Shown: one piece after another, positions 32,418-41,185 of the stretch | How positions within the stretch are numbered: position 1 is the first letter of the stretch | Layout: every line of letters begins with the position of its first letter | DNA from: JBBTCJ01 sp038043285 | GTDB lineage: Bacteria; Planctomycetota; Phycisphaerae; UBA1845 | Assembly (NCBI GenBank): GCA_038043285.1 | Contig: JBBTCJ010000126.1 | Coordinates: 1 to 57,927 of the forward strand | Length of the DNA: 57,927 bases | Direction of reading: 5' to 3' | The notes under the pieces: model-generated | Database searches by the model: none | Told to the model about the DNA's origin: nothing | Seen by the model: the letters and a program-made list of their open reading frames with translations, nothing else | Made by a program: the position numbers and the translations under genes

Positions 32418-32446
32418 AATATAGTGCCCCGGCCGTCCGCACGCAA
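32418..32446 (-). promoter_or_regulatory. Candidate sigma70-type promoter for the small secreted proteins
   Basis: Minus strand: TTGCGT, 17-bp spacer, TATATT. Leader of about 67 nt to GTG 32344. Confidence 0.5.
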
Positions 32447-32643
32447 GCGGGTATCTGAACAGACTGGCCAAGCCGGGTATCGTCCTGCGCGGTCGTCGCC
32501 AACCGTCCGCCTCACGGATTCCCGGAGAGTATCGGGGTGACCAATTGTCCGGGGGAGCGGCATCGCGGCGTTTGTGGCCGGGCAGGTTGGCCCCGGGGGC
32601 GTGTCAGGCGTACGTCAAGAGAAGGTTCGGCTCAGCTTTCGGC

Positions 32644-33744
32644 TCAGGAAAGATGCTCGGCAACAGTCGAGGAATCGACGGGTTGGATCACGCCTCGTTC
32701 GGTGATGATCGCGGTAATCAGGTCGGCCGGGGTTACGTCAAAAGCGGGGTTGTGGCAGGGTACGCCAGCTGGAATCGCGGGGATTCCCATCGGGCAACCC
32801 ACTTCGTCCGGGGAGCGCTGTTCGATCGGAATGGCGGAACCGTCCGGCATCGACAAATCGAACGTGGAACTTGGGGCTGCAACGTAGAAGGGGATTCCAT
32901 GCGCCCGGGCAACAACCGCGAGGGAGTAGGTTCCGATTTTGTTGGCCGTGTCGCCGTTGGCGGCGATTCGGTCGGCGCCGGTGATGACCAGGTCGATCTT
33001 GCGGGCCTGCATCATCGCGGCGGCGGCGTTGTCGCAAAGCACGGTGACCTCGATACCCGCGTGATGAAGCTCCCACGCGGTCAGCCGCGATCCCTGAAAG
33101 AGCGGCCTGGTCTCATCGGCGTAGACCCGAAACCGTCGGCCCAGCTCGTGTGCGGTATAGAGTGGCGCCAGCGCTGTGCCGTATTCCGCAGTCGCAAGGC
33201 TCCCGGCATTGCAGTGAGTCAGTACGGAGCAGCCTTCTTTGACGAGGTGTTGGCCGTGCGTTCCAATCGCCCGGCACATGGCTGCGTCTTCGTCGCGGAT
33301 GCGCTTCGCCTCGTCGAGCAGGATGAGCTTGATCGAGTCGATGCCCGCTTGATCGTTCGCGGCGGGGTTGGGTGCCCTCGCGGACGGGCGGGAAGCCTCG
33401 TAGGCGACGCAGCGCATGCGCCGAAGCGCCCACGCCAGATTGACGGCCGTTGGACGCGACGTCGCCAGGTAGTTGCAGACGCGGTCGAGTTCCGTCAGAA
33501 ACTCCGCGATGCTCGTGGTGCCTGCGTTGCGGACACCCAGGACTGCACCCATTGCGGCGGCAATGCCGATGGCCGGCGCTCCGCGTACGCTGAGCCGTTG
33601 AATCGCGTGCCACATGGTCTCTACGTCGTGGACCTCAAGCATCACGAGCTTGGCCGGCAGGCGGGTCTGGTCGATCATGGCGACCCAGCCGTCGATCCCG
33701 CCAAGCCATTCGATGGTTTTCGGTACGCGGGTCGACGGATTCAT
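32644..33744 (-). CDS. mtnA: Methylthioribose-1-phosphate isomerase
   Basis: 366 aa, ATG 33744, overlapping the purE stop by 4 bp. Converts 5-methylthioribose-1-phosphate to the ribulose form in methionine salvage. eIF2B-related fold with GAPAIGIAAAMG, THCNAGSLATAEYGTAL (catalytic Cys), GADRIAANGDTANKIGTY (catalytic Asp) and FYVAAPSSTFD. Length is normal for the family. The translational coupling to purE links two phosphoribose-related isomerases or mutases. No mtnP or other salvage gene is nearby. Confidence 0.93.
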   Translation of the reverse strand: MNPSTRVPKTIEWLGGIDGWVAMIDQTRLPAKLVMLEVHDVETMWHAIQRLSVRGAPAIGIAAAMGAVLGVRNAGTTSIAEFLTELDRVCNYLATSRPTAVNLAWALRRMRCVAYEASRPSARAPNPAANDQAGIDSIKLILLDEAKRIRDEDAAMCRAIGTHGQHLVKEGCSVLTHCNAGSLATAEYGTALAPLYTAHELGRRFRVYADETRPLFQGSRLTAWELHHAGIEVTVLCDNAAAAMMQARKIDLVITGADRIAANGDTANKIGTYSLAVVARAHGIPFYVAAPSSTFDLSMPDGSAIPIEQRSPDEVGCPMGIPAIPAGVPCHNPAFDVTPADLITAIITERGVIQPVDSSTVAEHLS

Positions 33745-34247
33745 CCCTGGAGTTTCTGCTGCAGCCTGGCGTTTCGTTCGGCGACGCCTGCGGCCTGGTC
33801 GGCTTTGAATTCTCGGTAGGCGTCGGCCAGTCCCGCGTCGTGGCGGGCGATGATTTGGATGGCGAGCAAGGCCGCGTTCCTTGCTCCGGCTTCCCCGACG
33901 GAAACGGTCGCCACCGGGATCCCCGGAGGCATTTGGGCCGTAGAGAGCAAAGCATCGAATCCCTGCAACGGACCGTTGGCCAGCGGAACGCCGATGACTG
34001 GCAAGCAGGTGTGCGCGGCGACGGCGCCAGCGAGCGCATTGGACATTCCAGCGGCCGCGATGATGACCTCTAGGCCGTTCTTTTCGGCGGTGCGAGCAAA
34101 TTCGGCCACGCGCTCCGGGCCTCGATGGGCGCTCATGACTTCCACGTGCGGCGTCTCGCCGAAATCGCGGAGCTGCTTGACGCAGGTCTCCATGACCGGC
34201 CAGTCCGAATCGCTTCCGAACACGACGGCAATGCGGGTCGCGGGCAT
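33741..34247 (-). CDS. purE: N5-carboxyaminoimidazole ribonucleotide mutase
   Basis: 168 aa, ATG 34247. Interconverts N5-CAIR and CAIR in purine synthesis. Diagnostic GSDSDWPVM, MSAHRGPERV with the active-site His, IIAAAGMSNALAGAVAAHT and PVIGVPL are all present. Length fits class I PurE. It is the first gene of a two-gene overlap with mtnA; no purK is in the window. Confidence 0.95.
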   Translation of the reverse strand: MPATRIAVVFGSDSDWPVMETCVKQLRDFGETPHVEVMSAHRGPERVAEFARTAEKNGLEVIIAAAGMSNALAGAVAAHTCLPVIGVPLANGPLQGFDALLSTAQMPPGIPVATVSVGEAGARNAALLAIQIIARHDAGLADAYREFKADQAAGVAERNARLQQKLQG

Positions 34248-34389
34248 TTGAATCTCCGTTGGTATGGCGTCGAATAGTGTATCCGCCGCGTCGATGAATG
34301 AAAGTCGCGGGAAGCTTGGGGAAACTCAACCAGCCCCTCGGCGACCAGGGCGGCGCCGCCTTGCGCGGCGGCCCAGGACTTTTCGTAGA

Positions 34390-34545
34390 CCTGGGGTCTG
34401 ATGATCGGACTGGCGACGGCAGTCTCGATCATCCCATCGCCAACAACAAGGCGCGGTTGTTTCGGCTGCCACCCGTCGAAGGTCAGGGTTCGGCCAACCT
34501 GCTCGCCCGTCGCGTCAGCGTCCCAAAGCGAGAACTCGAATTCGC
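34390..34545 (-). pseudogene. Fragment of a secreted/tail-fibre-like beta domain
   Basis: Minus-strand reading CEFEFSLWDADATGEQVG...LTFDGW...LVVGDGMIETAV resembles the N-terminal domain of planctomycete and phage-tail-like proteins that run DFxFxLWDxxxGGxQVG...VxNGLFTVxLDFG. It has no signal peptide, start or end of its own and runs on from a transposase scrap, so it is a broken piece. Confidence 0.35.
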
Positions 34546-34567
34546 AAACTGCCTTCCAGCGGCTGCC

Positions 34568-34633
34568 GAGCCGATCCGCGTCCCGCAGCTTGCGAATGAT
34601 CTGCTCCGGACTGCGCCTCTTCCGCTTCATCAT
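34568..34633 (-). pseudogene. IS3-family orfA N-terminal scrap
   Basis: MMKRKRRSPEQIIRKLRDADRL is the start of an IS3-type transposase orfA (helix-turn-helix N-terminus). It ends after 22 residues and no orfB follows. A perfect palindrome, CTGCCCAG-TTC-CTGGGCAG, lies just upstream at 34642-34660. Confidence 0.6.
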
Positions 34634-35091
34634 GAGCCTCCCTGCCCAGTTCCTGGGCAGTAGAGATTCTCAAAACGACTGGATCAAGTTCCGGGGAGCA
34701 GGTCACCGCGGCTACAGCCGTCATTCAGACCCCACCCCCTCTTGGCCGCCTCCAAACGCGGTGATCGCTCTGATTCGCCCGGACAGCGATCAGAGACGAA
34801 GTTCTTTTGACGGAGGCCTCGGGCGCCCGGATGCCATCGCAGAAGCCGCCGGGCCGCCGGGGGGTTCCCGCGGCGCGGATTGCAAAACCATGCTCGATCA
34901 GCTACAATCTCGCCCTCTTGGGGCGTACCGGGCCGAGGCTCCGGGGGAACGAATTGCGCTGACTCTTCGAAATCCGCGCGCGTTTCATCCCCAAGAGCTT
35001 CGTACGCTTCACGGCCCATCGGGGACGGGGTGTTCCCGGATTGCGCATCGCGGATCCCGACGAAAAGGGGTTCGATCACATGGGAGAGAAC
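34634..35091. other. Long leader and promoter region of the cysteine-rich secreted protein
   Basis: 458 bp without a gene. It contains the palindrome 34642-34660, an inverted repeat GATCGCT/AGCGATC (34763-34769 and 34785-34791) and the promoter 34880-34908, which leaves a leader of about 175 nt. No known riboswitch recognised. Confidence 0.5.
34880..34908 (+). promoter_or_regulatory. Candidate sigma70-type promoter
   Basis: TTGCAA (34880-34885), 17-bp spacer, TACAAT (34903-34908), upstream of the gene at 35092. Confidence 0.5.
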
Positions 35092-36132
35092 ATGATGATT
35101 CGCCGCTTGATTCGGTTCGCATTCGTATTCGTCGTTTTTGTCGTCCCGACGGCGACCTTTGCCGGCGGCCTTTGCAGCACCGACGCCGATTGCAACGACA
35201 ACAATCCCTGTACGCAGGACGATTGCATCGGCATCCCGCCGTTCGGCACCTGCGCGCACTTCCCGCTCAGCGGCAACGCCTGTGCCGACGACGGCAACAC
35301 CTGCACCAACGACGTCTGCACCAGCGGGGTTTGCACGCATCCGGGCAAGGCCGCCGGGACCGCCTGCGGAAGCTCGGCCAACAACGACTGCACCAAACCC
35401 GACACCTGCAACGGCAGCGGCGCCTGCCTGCCCAACCACCTGGCCAATGGGACCGAGTGCCTCACCGACAACAACCCGTGCACCGGCGACACGTGCTCCA
35501 ATGGCATCTGCACGCACCCGACGAAGCCGGCCGGTACCGCCTGTCCCGACGACGGGAACACCTGCACCAACGACGTCTGCTCCAACATTCTGTGCACGCA
35601 TCCCAACAAGACATCGGGGTCGGCCTGCTCGGACGGCGATCAGTGCACCTCGCCGGACGTATGCGATGGAAACGGAAGTTGCACGGGAACACCGATCCCC
35701 GACTGCGGCGGATGCCCCATTGGCTTGGCCCTCAACGGCGTGACCCAGCGCGAGCCGATCCTTCAGACGCTGCGCCAGTATCGGGACGACGTCCTGGCGG
35801 GGAGCGAAATCGGACGCGACTACACGGATTTGTACTACTATCATGCTGACGAGCTTTCGGCGATCCTTTTGGCCAAGCCGGAGCTTCGCCTGCAAGCGGT
35901 CGTCGAAGTCGTGCGTCTGCTGCCGGACGTGCAAGGCGTCGTGGGAGGACAGACGGTCCAGCTCAGCAACGAAGACATGCAGGCGATCGATCACCTGCTC
36001 GCCTCGATTCAGCGAGAAGCGGGCGACGAACTTGCCGAAGATATCCAGAACCTTCGGTCCGCGCTCCAAAAGGGCGCTCTGCCTGATGTCCTTGGAGTCA
36101 AGGTTGAGGCGCAACGAACCGGGCGGCGATAG
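35092..36132 (+). CDS. Cysteine-rich secreted protein with Asp/Asn repeats
   Basis: 346 aa. ATG 35092 was chosen because GGGAGAG lies just upstream and a signal peptide follows (IRRLIRFAFVFVVFVVPTATFA). Residues about 25-205 are repeats spaced by cysteines (DADCNDNNPCTQDDC, DDGNTCTNDVC, CTHPGKAAGTAC) of the kind found in myxobacterial and planctomycete surface proteins; many disulfides are likely. After DCGGCPIGLAL the C-terminal about 120 residues are helical and charged (REPILQTLRQYRDDVL, AIDHLLASIQREAGDEL) with no named domain. It ends 16 bp before tsaD. Confidence 0.75.
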   Translation: MMIRRLIRFAFVFVVFVVPTATFAGGLCSTDADCNDNNPCTQDDCIGIPPFGTCAHFPLSGNACADDGNTCTNDVCTSGVCTHPGKAAGTACGSSANNDCTKPDTCNGSGACLPNHLANGTECLTDNNPCTGDTCSNGICTHPTKPAGTACPDDGNTCTNDVCSNILCTHPNKTSGSACSDGDQCTSPDVCDGNGSCTGTPIPDCGGCPIGLALNGVTQREPILQTLRQYRDDVLAGSEIGRDYTDLYYYHADELSAILLAKPELRLQAVVEVVRLLPDVQGVVGGQTVQLSNEDMQAIDHLLASIQREAGDELAEDIQNLRSALQKGALPDVLGVKVEAQRTGRR

Positions 36133-36148
36133 ACAAACACCGCCGAGC

Positions 36149-37168
36149 ATGACCACCATCCTCGGCATTGAAACTTCCTGCGACGAAACGTCGGCGGCGG
36201 TGGTTGACGACGGGCGCGAGGTACGCAGCAACATCGTCGCTTCGCAGATCGACTTGCATGCCAAGTACGGCGGCGTCGTGCCGGAGATCGCCTCGCGTGC
36301 TCATATCGAGCGACTCGATGCGGTCATCGAGGAGGCGATGACGGTCGCGGGCGTGGGTCAGCAGGACATCGACGCCATCGCAGTGACCAATCGACCAGGG
36401 TTGGTCGGTGCGTTGCTGATCGGCGTGACGACGGCCAAGGCGTTGTCCTGGGCGTGGGGCAAGCCGCTGGTCGGCGTGGACCACATTCGGGCGCACGCCT
36501 ACAGCCCGGCGCTGGCGCTCGAACACTCTCCGTTCCCGGCGATCGGACTGATCGTCTCCGGCGGTCATACCTCTTTGTTTCACATCAAGTCACCCACGGA
36601 GATCGAACTGATTGGCGCGACCACCGACGACGCGGCGGGCGAGGCGTTCGACAAGGTGGCGACGGTGTTGGGGCTGGGTTATCCGGGAGGTCCGCTGATT
36701 GAAAGAATCGCCCGCGACGGCAACCCGAAGGCCGTCGATTTTCCACGGACGATGCTCGGCGGTGACTCGCTGGATTTCTCCTTCTCGGGGATCAAGACCG
36801 CGGTGCTCTATCACGTCCATGGACCGGGCCGGACGAGCGGAGGCCTGGAGAGGCTTTCCAAGCCGCAACTTGCGGACATTGCGGCCAGCTTTCAGCAGGC
36901 GGTGATCGACGTGCTGATCCGCAAGACGATGCTCGCGGCAACGAGGACTGGGCTGCACACGGTGGTGCTCGGCGGCGGAGTAGCCGCCAACACGGCGCTG
37001 CGGACGGCGCTCGACGGCGAGTGTCAGCGGCGGCGCTTACAGTTCCATGCAGCACCGATGGCCTATTGCACTGACAACGCGGCCATGATCGCCGGGCTGG
37101 GTTATCATCAACTCATCGAAGGGGACCTAGCGGGCCTGGACCTCGATGCCCCCCCGGCGACTTGCTGA
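36149..37168 (+). CDS. tsaD: tRNA N6-adenosine threonylcarbamoyltransferase
   Basis: 339 aa, ATG 36149. Transfers threonylcarbamoyl to A37 of ANN-decoding tRNAs with TsaB/TsaE. Kae1/TsaD family: ILGIETSCDETSAAVV at the start, VGVDHIRAHAYSPAL with the two metal-binding histidines, LIVSGGHTSLF, DDAAGEAFDKVATVLGLGYPGG and VVLGGGVAANTALR; the last motif brings CTDNAAMIAGLG. Length typical. Essential housekeeping gene; partners are not in the window. Confidence 0.96.
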   Translation: MTTILGIETSCDETSAAVVDDGREVRSNIVASQIDLHAKYGGVVPEIASRAHIERLDAVIEEAMTVAGVGQQDIDAIAVTNRPGLVGALLIGVTTAKALSWAWGKPLVGVDHIRAHAYSPALALEHSPFPAIGLIVSGGHTSLFHIKSPTEIELIGATTDDAAGEAFDKVATVLGLGYPGGPLIERIARDGNPKAVDFPRTMLGGDSLDFSFSGIKTAVLYHVHGPGRTSGGLERLSKPQLADIAASFQQAVIDVLIRKTMLAATRTGLHTVVLGGGVAANTALRTALDGECQRRRLQFHAAPMAYCTDNAAMIAGLGYHQLIEGDLAGLDLDAPPATC

Positions 37169-37212
37169 CGCCGCCGGCGCCGTCAGCCCTGACTGCCCCT
37201 CCGCCGGGCAGT

Positions 37213-37241
37213 TTGCGGTCGCCTCGGGCGGGGCCTACACT
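37213..37241 (+). promoter_or_regulatory. Candidate promoter giving a leaderless larB transcript
   Basis: TTGCGG (37213-37218), 17-bp spacer, TACACT (37236-37241). A transcription start about 7 nt downstream would fall at about 37248, 2 nt before the ATG at 37250, and no Shine-Dalgarno is present. Confidence 0.45.
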
Positions 37242-37249
37242 TTAAGACC

Positions 37250-38023
37250 ATGACCGAGGAGCGGATTCGGCAACTTCTCGAAGCGGTGCGCGGCGGGAAG
37301 ATTCTTGTCGACGAGGCGGTCGAGCGGCTGCGGAAGCTCCCTTTCGAGGAACTCGGTTTCGCCAAGATCGATCATCACCGCTCGTTTCGCCGTGGATTCC
37401 CTGAAGTGATTTATGGCGGTGGGAAGACGGTCGATCAGATTTCGACCATCTTCGACCGACTTGCGGCCAGCGGCGTGAACGTGCTGGTGACGCGAACGAC
37501 GCCGGAAGCCTTTGCGGCCGTCTCATGCCGATACGAGCGAGCCGAATTCCACGAAGCCGCGCGGACCATCACCCTGCGACAGCAGCCGGTTTCCGCGGCG
37601 CGCGGATTGACCGTGATCGTTGCGGCAGGGACCAGCGACCTCCCGGTGGCCGAAGAGGCCCGGGTCACGGCCGAGCTTATGGGGCAGGCCGTCGAGACGG
37701 TGCTCGACGTTGGCGTTTCCGGAATCCATCGCATCATGGCCGCAATGCCGGTTCTGGAGCGAGCCGACGTCGTGATTGTCGTCGCCGGGATGGAAGGCGC
37801 ATTGCCGAGCGTGGTCGGCGGACTGGTGGCCTGCCCGGTGATCGCGGTTCCGACCAGCGTAGGCTACGGGTCGAGTTTCCAGGGGCTGGCGGCGCTGCTG
37901 GCGATGTTGAACAGTTGTGCTTCCGGGGTCACGGTGGTGAACATCGACAATGGTTTTGGGGCCGGATACGCGGCGGCACTCATGAATCGGCGACGAGTTC
38001 CCCGCGAGGGATGCGAATCATGA
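37250..38023 (+). CDS. larB: LarB-type pyridinium-3,5-biscarboxylic acid mononucleotide synthase
   Basis: 257 aa, ATG 37250. LarB carboxylates nicotinic acid adenine dinucleotide to start the nickel-pincer cofactor of lactate racemase-type enzymes. It has an N-terminal helical part (RIRQLLEAVRGGKILVDEA, then GFPEVIYGGGKT) and a PurE-like C-terminal domain with VAAGTSDLPVAEEARVTAE, DVGVSGIHRI, VVAGMEGALPSVVGGL, PVIAVPTSVGYG and NIDNGFGAGYAA. LarC, LarE and LarA are not in the window. The stop overlaps the nnrD start by 4 bp. Confidence 0.92.
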   Translation: MTEERIRQLLEAVRGGKILVDEAVERLRKLPFEELGFAKIDHHRSFRRGFPEVIYGGGKTVDQISTIFDRLAASGVNVLVTRTTPEAFAAVSCRYERAEFHEAARTITLRQQPVSAARGLTVIVAAGTSDLPVAEEARVTAELMGQAVETVLDVGVSGIHRIMAAMPVLERADVVIVVAGMEGALPSVVGGLVACPVIAVPTSVGYGSSFQGLAALLAMLNSCASGVTVVNIDNGFGAGYAAALMNRRRVPREGCES

Positions 38024-38907
38024 CCAACGACCTGATCGTCACGCGGGAAATCGCCCCGCTGCCTTCCCGTCGAGACGACGCACACAAGGGCGAGGTCGGT
38101 CGGATCGTTATCATCGGAGGTACGTGCGGCCCGGATGCGGCAATGGTCGGCGCACCCGCACTGGCGGCCAACGGGGCGTTGCGGGCCGGGGCAGGACTGG
38201 TCCAGCTCCTTGTTCCCGCCGAAATTCGTACCTCAACCGCCGTCCTTGCTCCTTGCGCCACGACGCGAACTTTGCCTTCCGATTCCGCCTCCATTCTGGC
38301 GGCCATCGCGGATTTCAGCGCCGATGTCGTGGCCATCGGTCCCGGCCTTGGGAGCACCCTGGCGGGCACGGCCATCGTGGAAGTCCTCACGCAGTTCTCC
38401 GGACCGGCGGTGGTTGACGCGGACGCGTTGAACCGGTTGGCCGAGGCGCCGACCTTCGCGCTGCCGCGGGCGCATCGGATCGTCATGACGCCCCATCCCG
38501 GCGAGGCCAGGCGTCTTCTTTCGGCCAGGGGAAGACCGTGCCCCGTTGACGAGACTGCACCGGCCCGCCGCCAGGCTGCGTGCGACTTGGTGGCCGCCTA
38601 CGGATGCACGGTCGTGCTGAAGGGACGTCATACCGTGGTCACGAACGGTGATCGGTTGTTCGTCAACGAGACAGGCAATTCCGGGATGGCCACGGGCGGA
38701 ACGGGGGACGTTCTTACAGGCGTGATCGCGGGACTCATCGGGCAAAAGATGGATCCGCTGGAGGCGTCAATTCTGGGCGTGTACCTGCATGGTCTGGCCG
38801 GCGACTACGCTGCGGAGGAGTTGGGGCGCTGGTCGATGACGGCGATTGATCTGCTGGATTACCTACCCGAAGCGTTCAGCGAGCACGAAGCAACCCAAGC
38901 GGAGTAA
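38020..38907 (+). CDS. nnrD: ADP/ATP-dependent NAD(P)H-hydrate dehydratase
   Basis: 295 aa, ATG 38020 with GAGGG upstream and ATGA overlap with larB; an ATG at 38011 is too close to the same ribosome-binding site. Repairs hydrated NAD(P)H. Ribokinase-like fold: GRIVIIGGTCG, GALRAGAGLVQLLVP, AIGPGLG, PAVVDADALN, MTPHPGEARRLL and NSGMATGGTGDVLTG with the catalytic Asp. The epimerase half (NnrE) found in bifunctional Nnr is absent here. Coupling to larB links two NAD-related enzymes. Confidence 0.92.
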   Translation: MTNDLIVTREIAPLPSRRDDAHKGEVGRIVIIGGTCGPDAAMVGAPALAANGALRAGAGLVQLLVPAEIRTSTAVLAPCATTRTLPSDSASILAAIADFSADVVAIGPGLGSTLAGTAIVEVLTQFSGPAVVDADALNRLAEAPTFALPRAHRIVMTPHPGEARRLLSARGRPCPVDETAPARRQAACDLVAAYGCTVVLKGRHTVVTNGDRLFVNETGNSGMATGGTGDVLTGVIAGLIGQKMDPLEASILGVYLHGLAGDYAAEELGRWSMTAIDLLDYLPEAFSEHEATQAE

Positions 38908-38994
38908 TCGCGGCAACGGCCTCATCCTCACTCCAACCATAGACCTCGCGTTTGCGCGCATCCGCACTGGCGGGCAAGCCGCCGGTGGCGCCGT

Positions 38995-40131
38995 TCATCG
39001 AGTCGGGCGATTGCGAGTAATGAGGGTCTGCGACGTCGCCTTGATTCCCTTGACCGCCGAGGCCAACGCCTCACGATTGGGCGCATGCTCGATCGCGGTG
39101 TCGTAGTGGACCTTCTCCGTCTGGACCAGTTCGCAGAGAGAGTAGACGAAGGACCGCATTCCCTCGTTCTCGCACTGGGCGATGATCGCGGGGAGGTCGT
39201 GGTCCTCCTCGTGGAGGATCTTGTCCCGGACGGTGGAGTTCCGAAGCAAGACTTCGGTAGCCGGGTACAGCGTGTCGGGGGCGATGCCGGGCACCAGCCT
39301 CTGACACATGATTGCCCGGAAGGTGTTGGCGAGCGACGACCGCACAAAGGCATGTTCCTCGCGGGGGAAGAACTCAAGAACGCGAGCGAAGGTTTGCTGG
39401 GCGTCGGAGACGTGCATCGATCCCAACACGAGGTGCCCGGTCTCGGCTGCTTGCAGCGCTGCGGTCATGGTTTCGCGGTCGCGCAGTTCTCCGATCATGA
39501 CACAATCGGGATCCTGGCGGACGACGAAGCGCAGGGCTTGATGGTAGTCGGGTACGTCAACGCCGATTTCGCGTTGCGAGATGATAGATTTCTTCGGATG
39601 AAAAACGTACTCGATGGGATCCTCGATGGTGATGATGTGGAATGCATGGTGTTGGTTGAGGTGGTCCACGATCGCCGCCAGGGTGGTGCTCTTGCCGGAA
39701 CCGGTTACGCCGCTGACCAGAACCAGCCCGTCGAGCGTCTCGGTAATGGTTCGCTTGTACACGTCAGGAAGGTGAAGTTCCTCAAAACCGGGAACCGTGC
39801 TGCGGACCCGACGAACAGAGGCATGAAGATCGCCCGTCGCGCGAAATATATTGAAACGGAAGCGGTCGCCAGTCGGTCCGCGGAGGGAAAAATCCAACGC
39901 CCCACGCCGCGCGAACTCCTGCTGAAGCGATTCCGGCATGAGTGGTAGAAGCATCGCCTCGACGTAGGCCGTGTCGGGAAACGCAGGCATGTCGAGTCGG
40001 CGCAGGTGGGCGGTAATTCGGTAAAAGGGCTGATATCCGACCTTGATGTGCAGATCGGAGGCATCGTGCTGGGTCATGCCCGCAAGGAGTCTCTGGATCA
40101 TTTCCTTCGGCGGCAACAACGTTTCGGTCAT
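38995..40131 (-). CDS. pilT: PilT-type type IV pilus retraction ATPase
   Basis: 378 aa, ATG 40131 with GGAGG upstream. Secretion-superfamily ATPase: N-terminal SDLHIKVGYQPFYRI, Walker A GVTGSGKS (141-148), Asp box IEDPIEYVF, SQREIGVDV, Walker B VMIGELRD and His box ETGHLVLGSMH. The PilT-specific AIRNLIRE helix is not obvious, so PilU or another retraction paralogue is possible. Powers pilus retraction and twitching at the inner membrane. It is followed on the same strand, upstream, by the tail-anchored coiled-coil protein. Confidence 0.88.
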   Translation of the reverse strand: MTETLLPPKEMIQRLLAGMTQHDASDLHIKVGYQPFYRITAHLRRLDMPAFPDTAYVEAMLLPLMPESLQQEFARRGALDFSLRGPTGDRFRFNIFRATGDLHASVRRVRSTVPGFEELHLPDVYKRTITETLDGLVLVSGVTGSGKSTTLAAIVDHLNQHHAFHIITIEDPIEYVFHPKKSIISQREIGVDVPDYHQALRFVVRQDPDCVMIGELRDRETMTAALQAAETGHLVLGSMHVSDAQQTFARVLEFFPREEHAFVRSSLANTFRAIMCQRLVPGIAPDTLYPATEVLLRNSTVRDKILHEEDHDLPAIIAQCENEGMRSFVYSLCELVQTEKVHYDTAIEHAPNREALASAVKGIKATSQTLITRNRPTR

Positions 40132-40255
40132 GGTGGGAGGCCTCCGGCTCGTAATGCGCGAGCGCCGCTCGGTCAGCGGTCACTTCGACCGACGAGATCG
40201 CCCATGCCGCCGGCGGTCGTTCCACGATCGTCGCCGAGCGCGACGCAAGCGGTTC

Positions 40256-41005
40256 TTAGAAAAAGAGGGCGATCAAGGCGATGGCGGCGGCTGTAAACGC
40301 CAGAACCAGCGCCGCCGCGGTGCACATCGTCAGCCGGCGGGTCTGCTCGCGGAGGACGTGCGCCAGTTGCTCGTCGCGAGCGGCGGCGTCCCAGCGAACC
40401 TTTTCCAGTGCGCGAGCAGTCGCGGCCGCGGCTTCCCCCACGCGAACGACGCTGTCGTTTACGCCGTCGAGCGTCGCCACCACCCGTTCGGTCACCTCGC
40501 GGGAGGCGTCAAGCCGCCGTCCGATGGTCACCATCGTCTCGCGTTGAGCGTCCGCAATGGCCGGCAACTGTGAGAGGCTCTCCTCCAAGCGCTTGCCGAT
40601 CAGGGCGTCCGAAGCCATCTGCTCGCTGATGCGCGAGACAATCGCCAACTGCATTTTGGAAGCGTCTGGAAGATGGGCGAGACTTTCGGCCAGCCGCCCC
40701 AAGGCGTCCGCCGCTTCCTTGGACCTGGCCCCCTGCTGTTCCAGATGATTCTGTACGGATTCGACCAGTCCGACGACGCGGGAGTGGTCCTCCTCGAGCC
40801 GCTCCAGCGAGGTGCCGAGCTTGGCGGTGCGAACCCGCCCACGAGCGGCCATCCAACCGTCGGAAGGAGGCGTTTCGACCAGCTCCTGCGGCATGTCGAA
40901 TCCTGGAATGCGCTCATGCCCGTCGGGATCGTCGGGATGGCCGGTCGGCGCGGACGAAGATCGGAACCATTGTCCCATGCGCGACCAAATACTGGTTCGG
41001 TCCAT
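40256..41005 (-). CDS. Tail-anchored coiled-coil protein next to pilT
   Basis: 249 aa from ATG 41005 (MDRTSIWSRM, GGAG upstream). No signal peptide. A cytosolic N-terminus precedes long heptad-rich helices at about 55-215 (TSLERLEEDHSRVVGLVESV, LDGVNDSVVRVGEAAAATA), and a single C-terminal TM (LTMCTAAALVLAFTAAAIAL) ends the chain, so the bulk faces the cytoplasm. It resembles the helical signalling part of chemoreceptors but lacks the conserved hairpin tip, so no such role can be claimed. Position beside pilT suggests pilus localisation or control. Confidence 0.6.
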   Translation of the reverse strand: MDRTSIWSRMGQWFRSSSAPTGHPDDPDGHERIPGFDMPQELVETPPSDGWMAARGRVRTAKLGTSLERLEEDHSRVVGLVESVQNHLEQQGARSKEAADALGRLAESLAHLPDASKMQLAIVSRISEQMASDALIGKRLEESLSQLPAIADAQRETMVTIGRRLDASREVTERVVATLDGVNDSVVRVGEAAAATARALEKVRWDAAARDEQLAHVLREQTRRLTMCTAAALVLAFTAAAIALIALFF

Positions 41006-41121
41006 CGGACGACTCCGTCGAGTTACATTCGGCAACGCACGCTCCCGTCCAGAGAATCGGTCGTGGAACCCGCGACGGTAGAGCATTCTATCCCTTCCAA
41101 TGACAGCGATCAACGCATGTC

Positions 41122-41151
41122 TTGACGATCCGGCGGAACCCGGCCTATAAA
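41122..41151 (+). promoter_or_regulatory. Strong sigma70-type promoter for the TPR gene
   Basis: TTGACG (41122-41127), 18-bp spacer, TATAAA (41146-41151), about 35 nt before ATG 41186. Confidence 0.6.
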
Positions 41152-41185
41152 GCGGTCTCGGCAGTGATCACCCCTGGAGCGCGTT

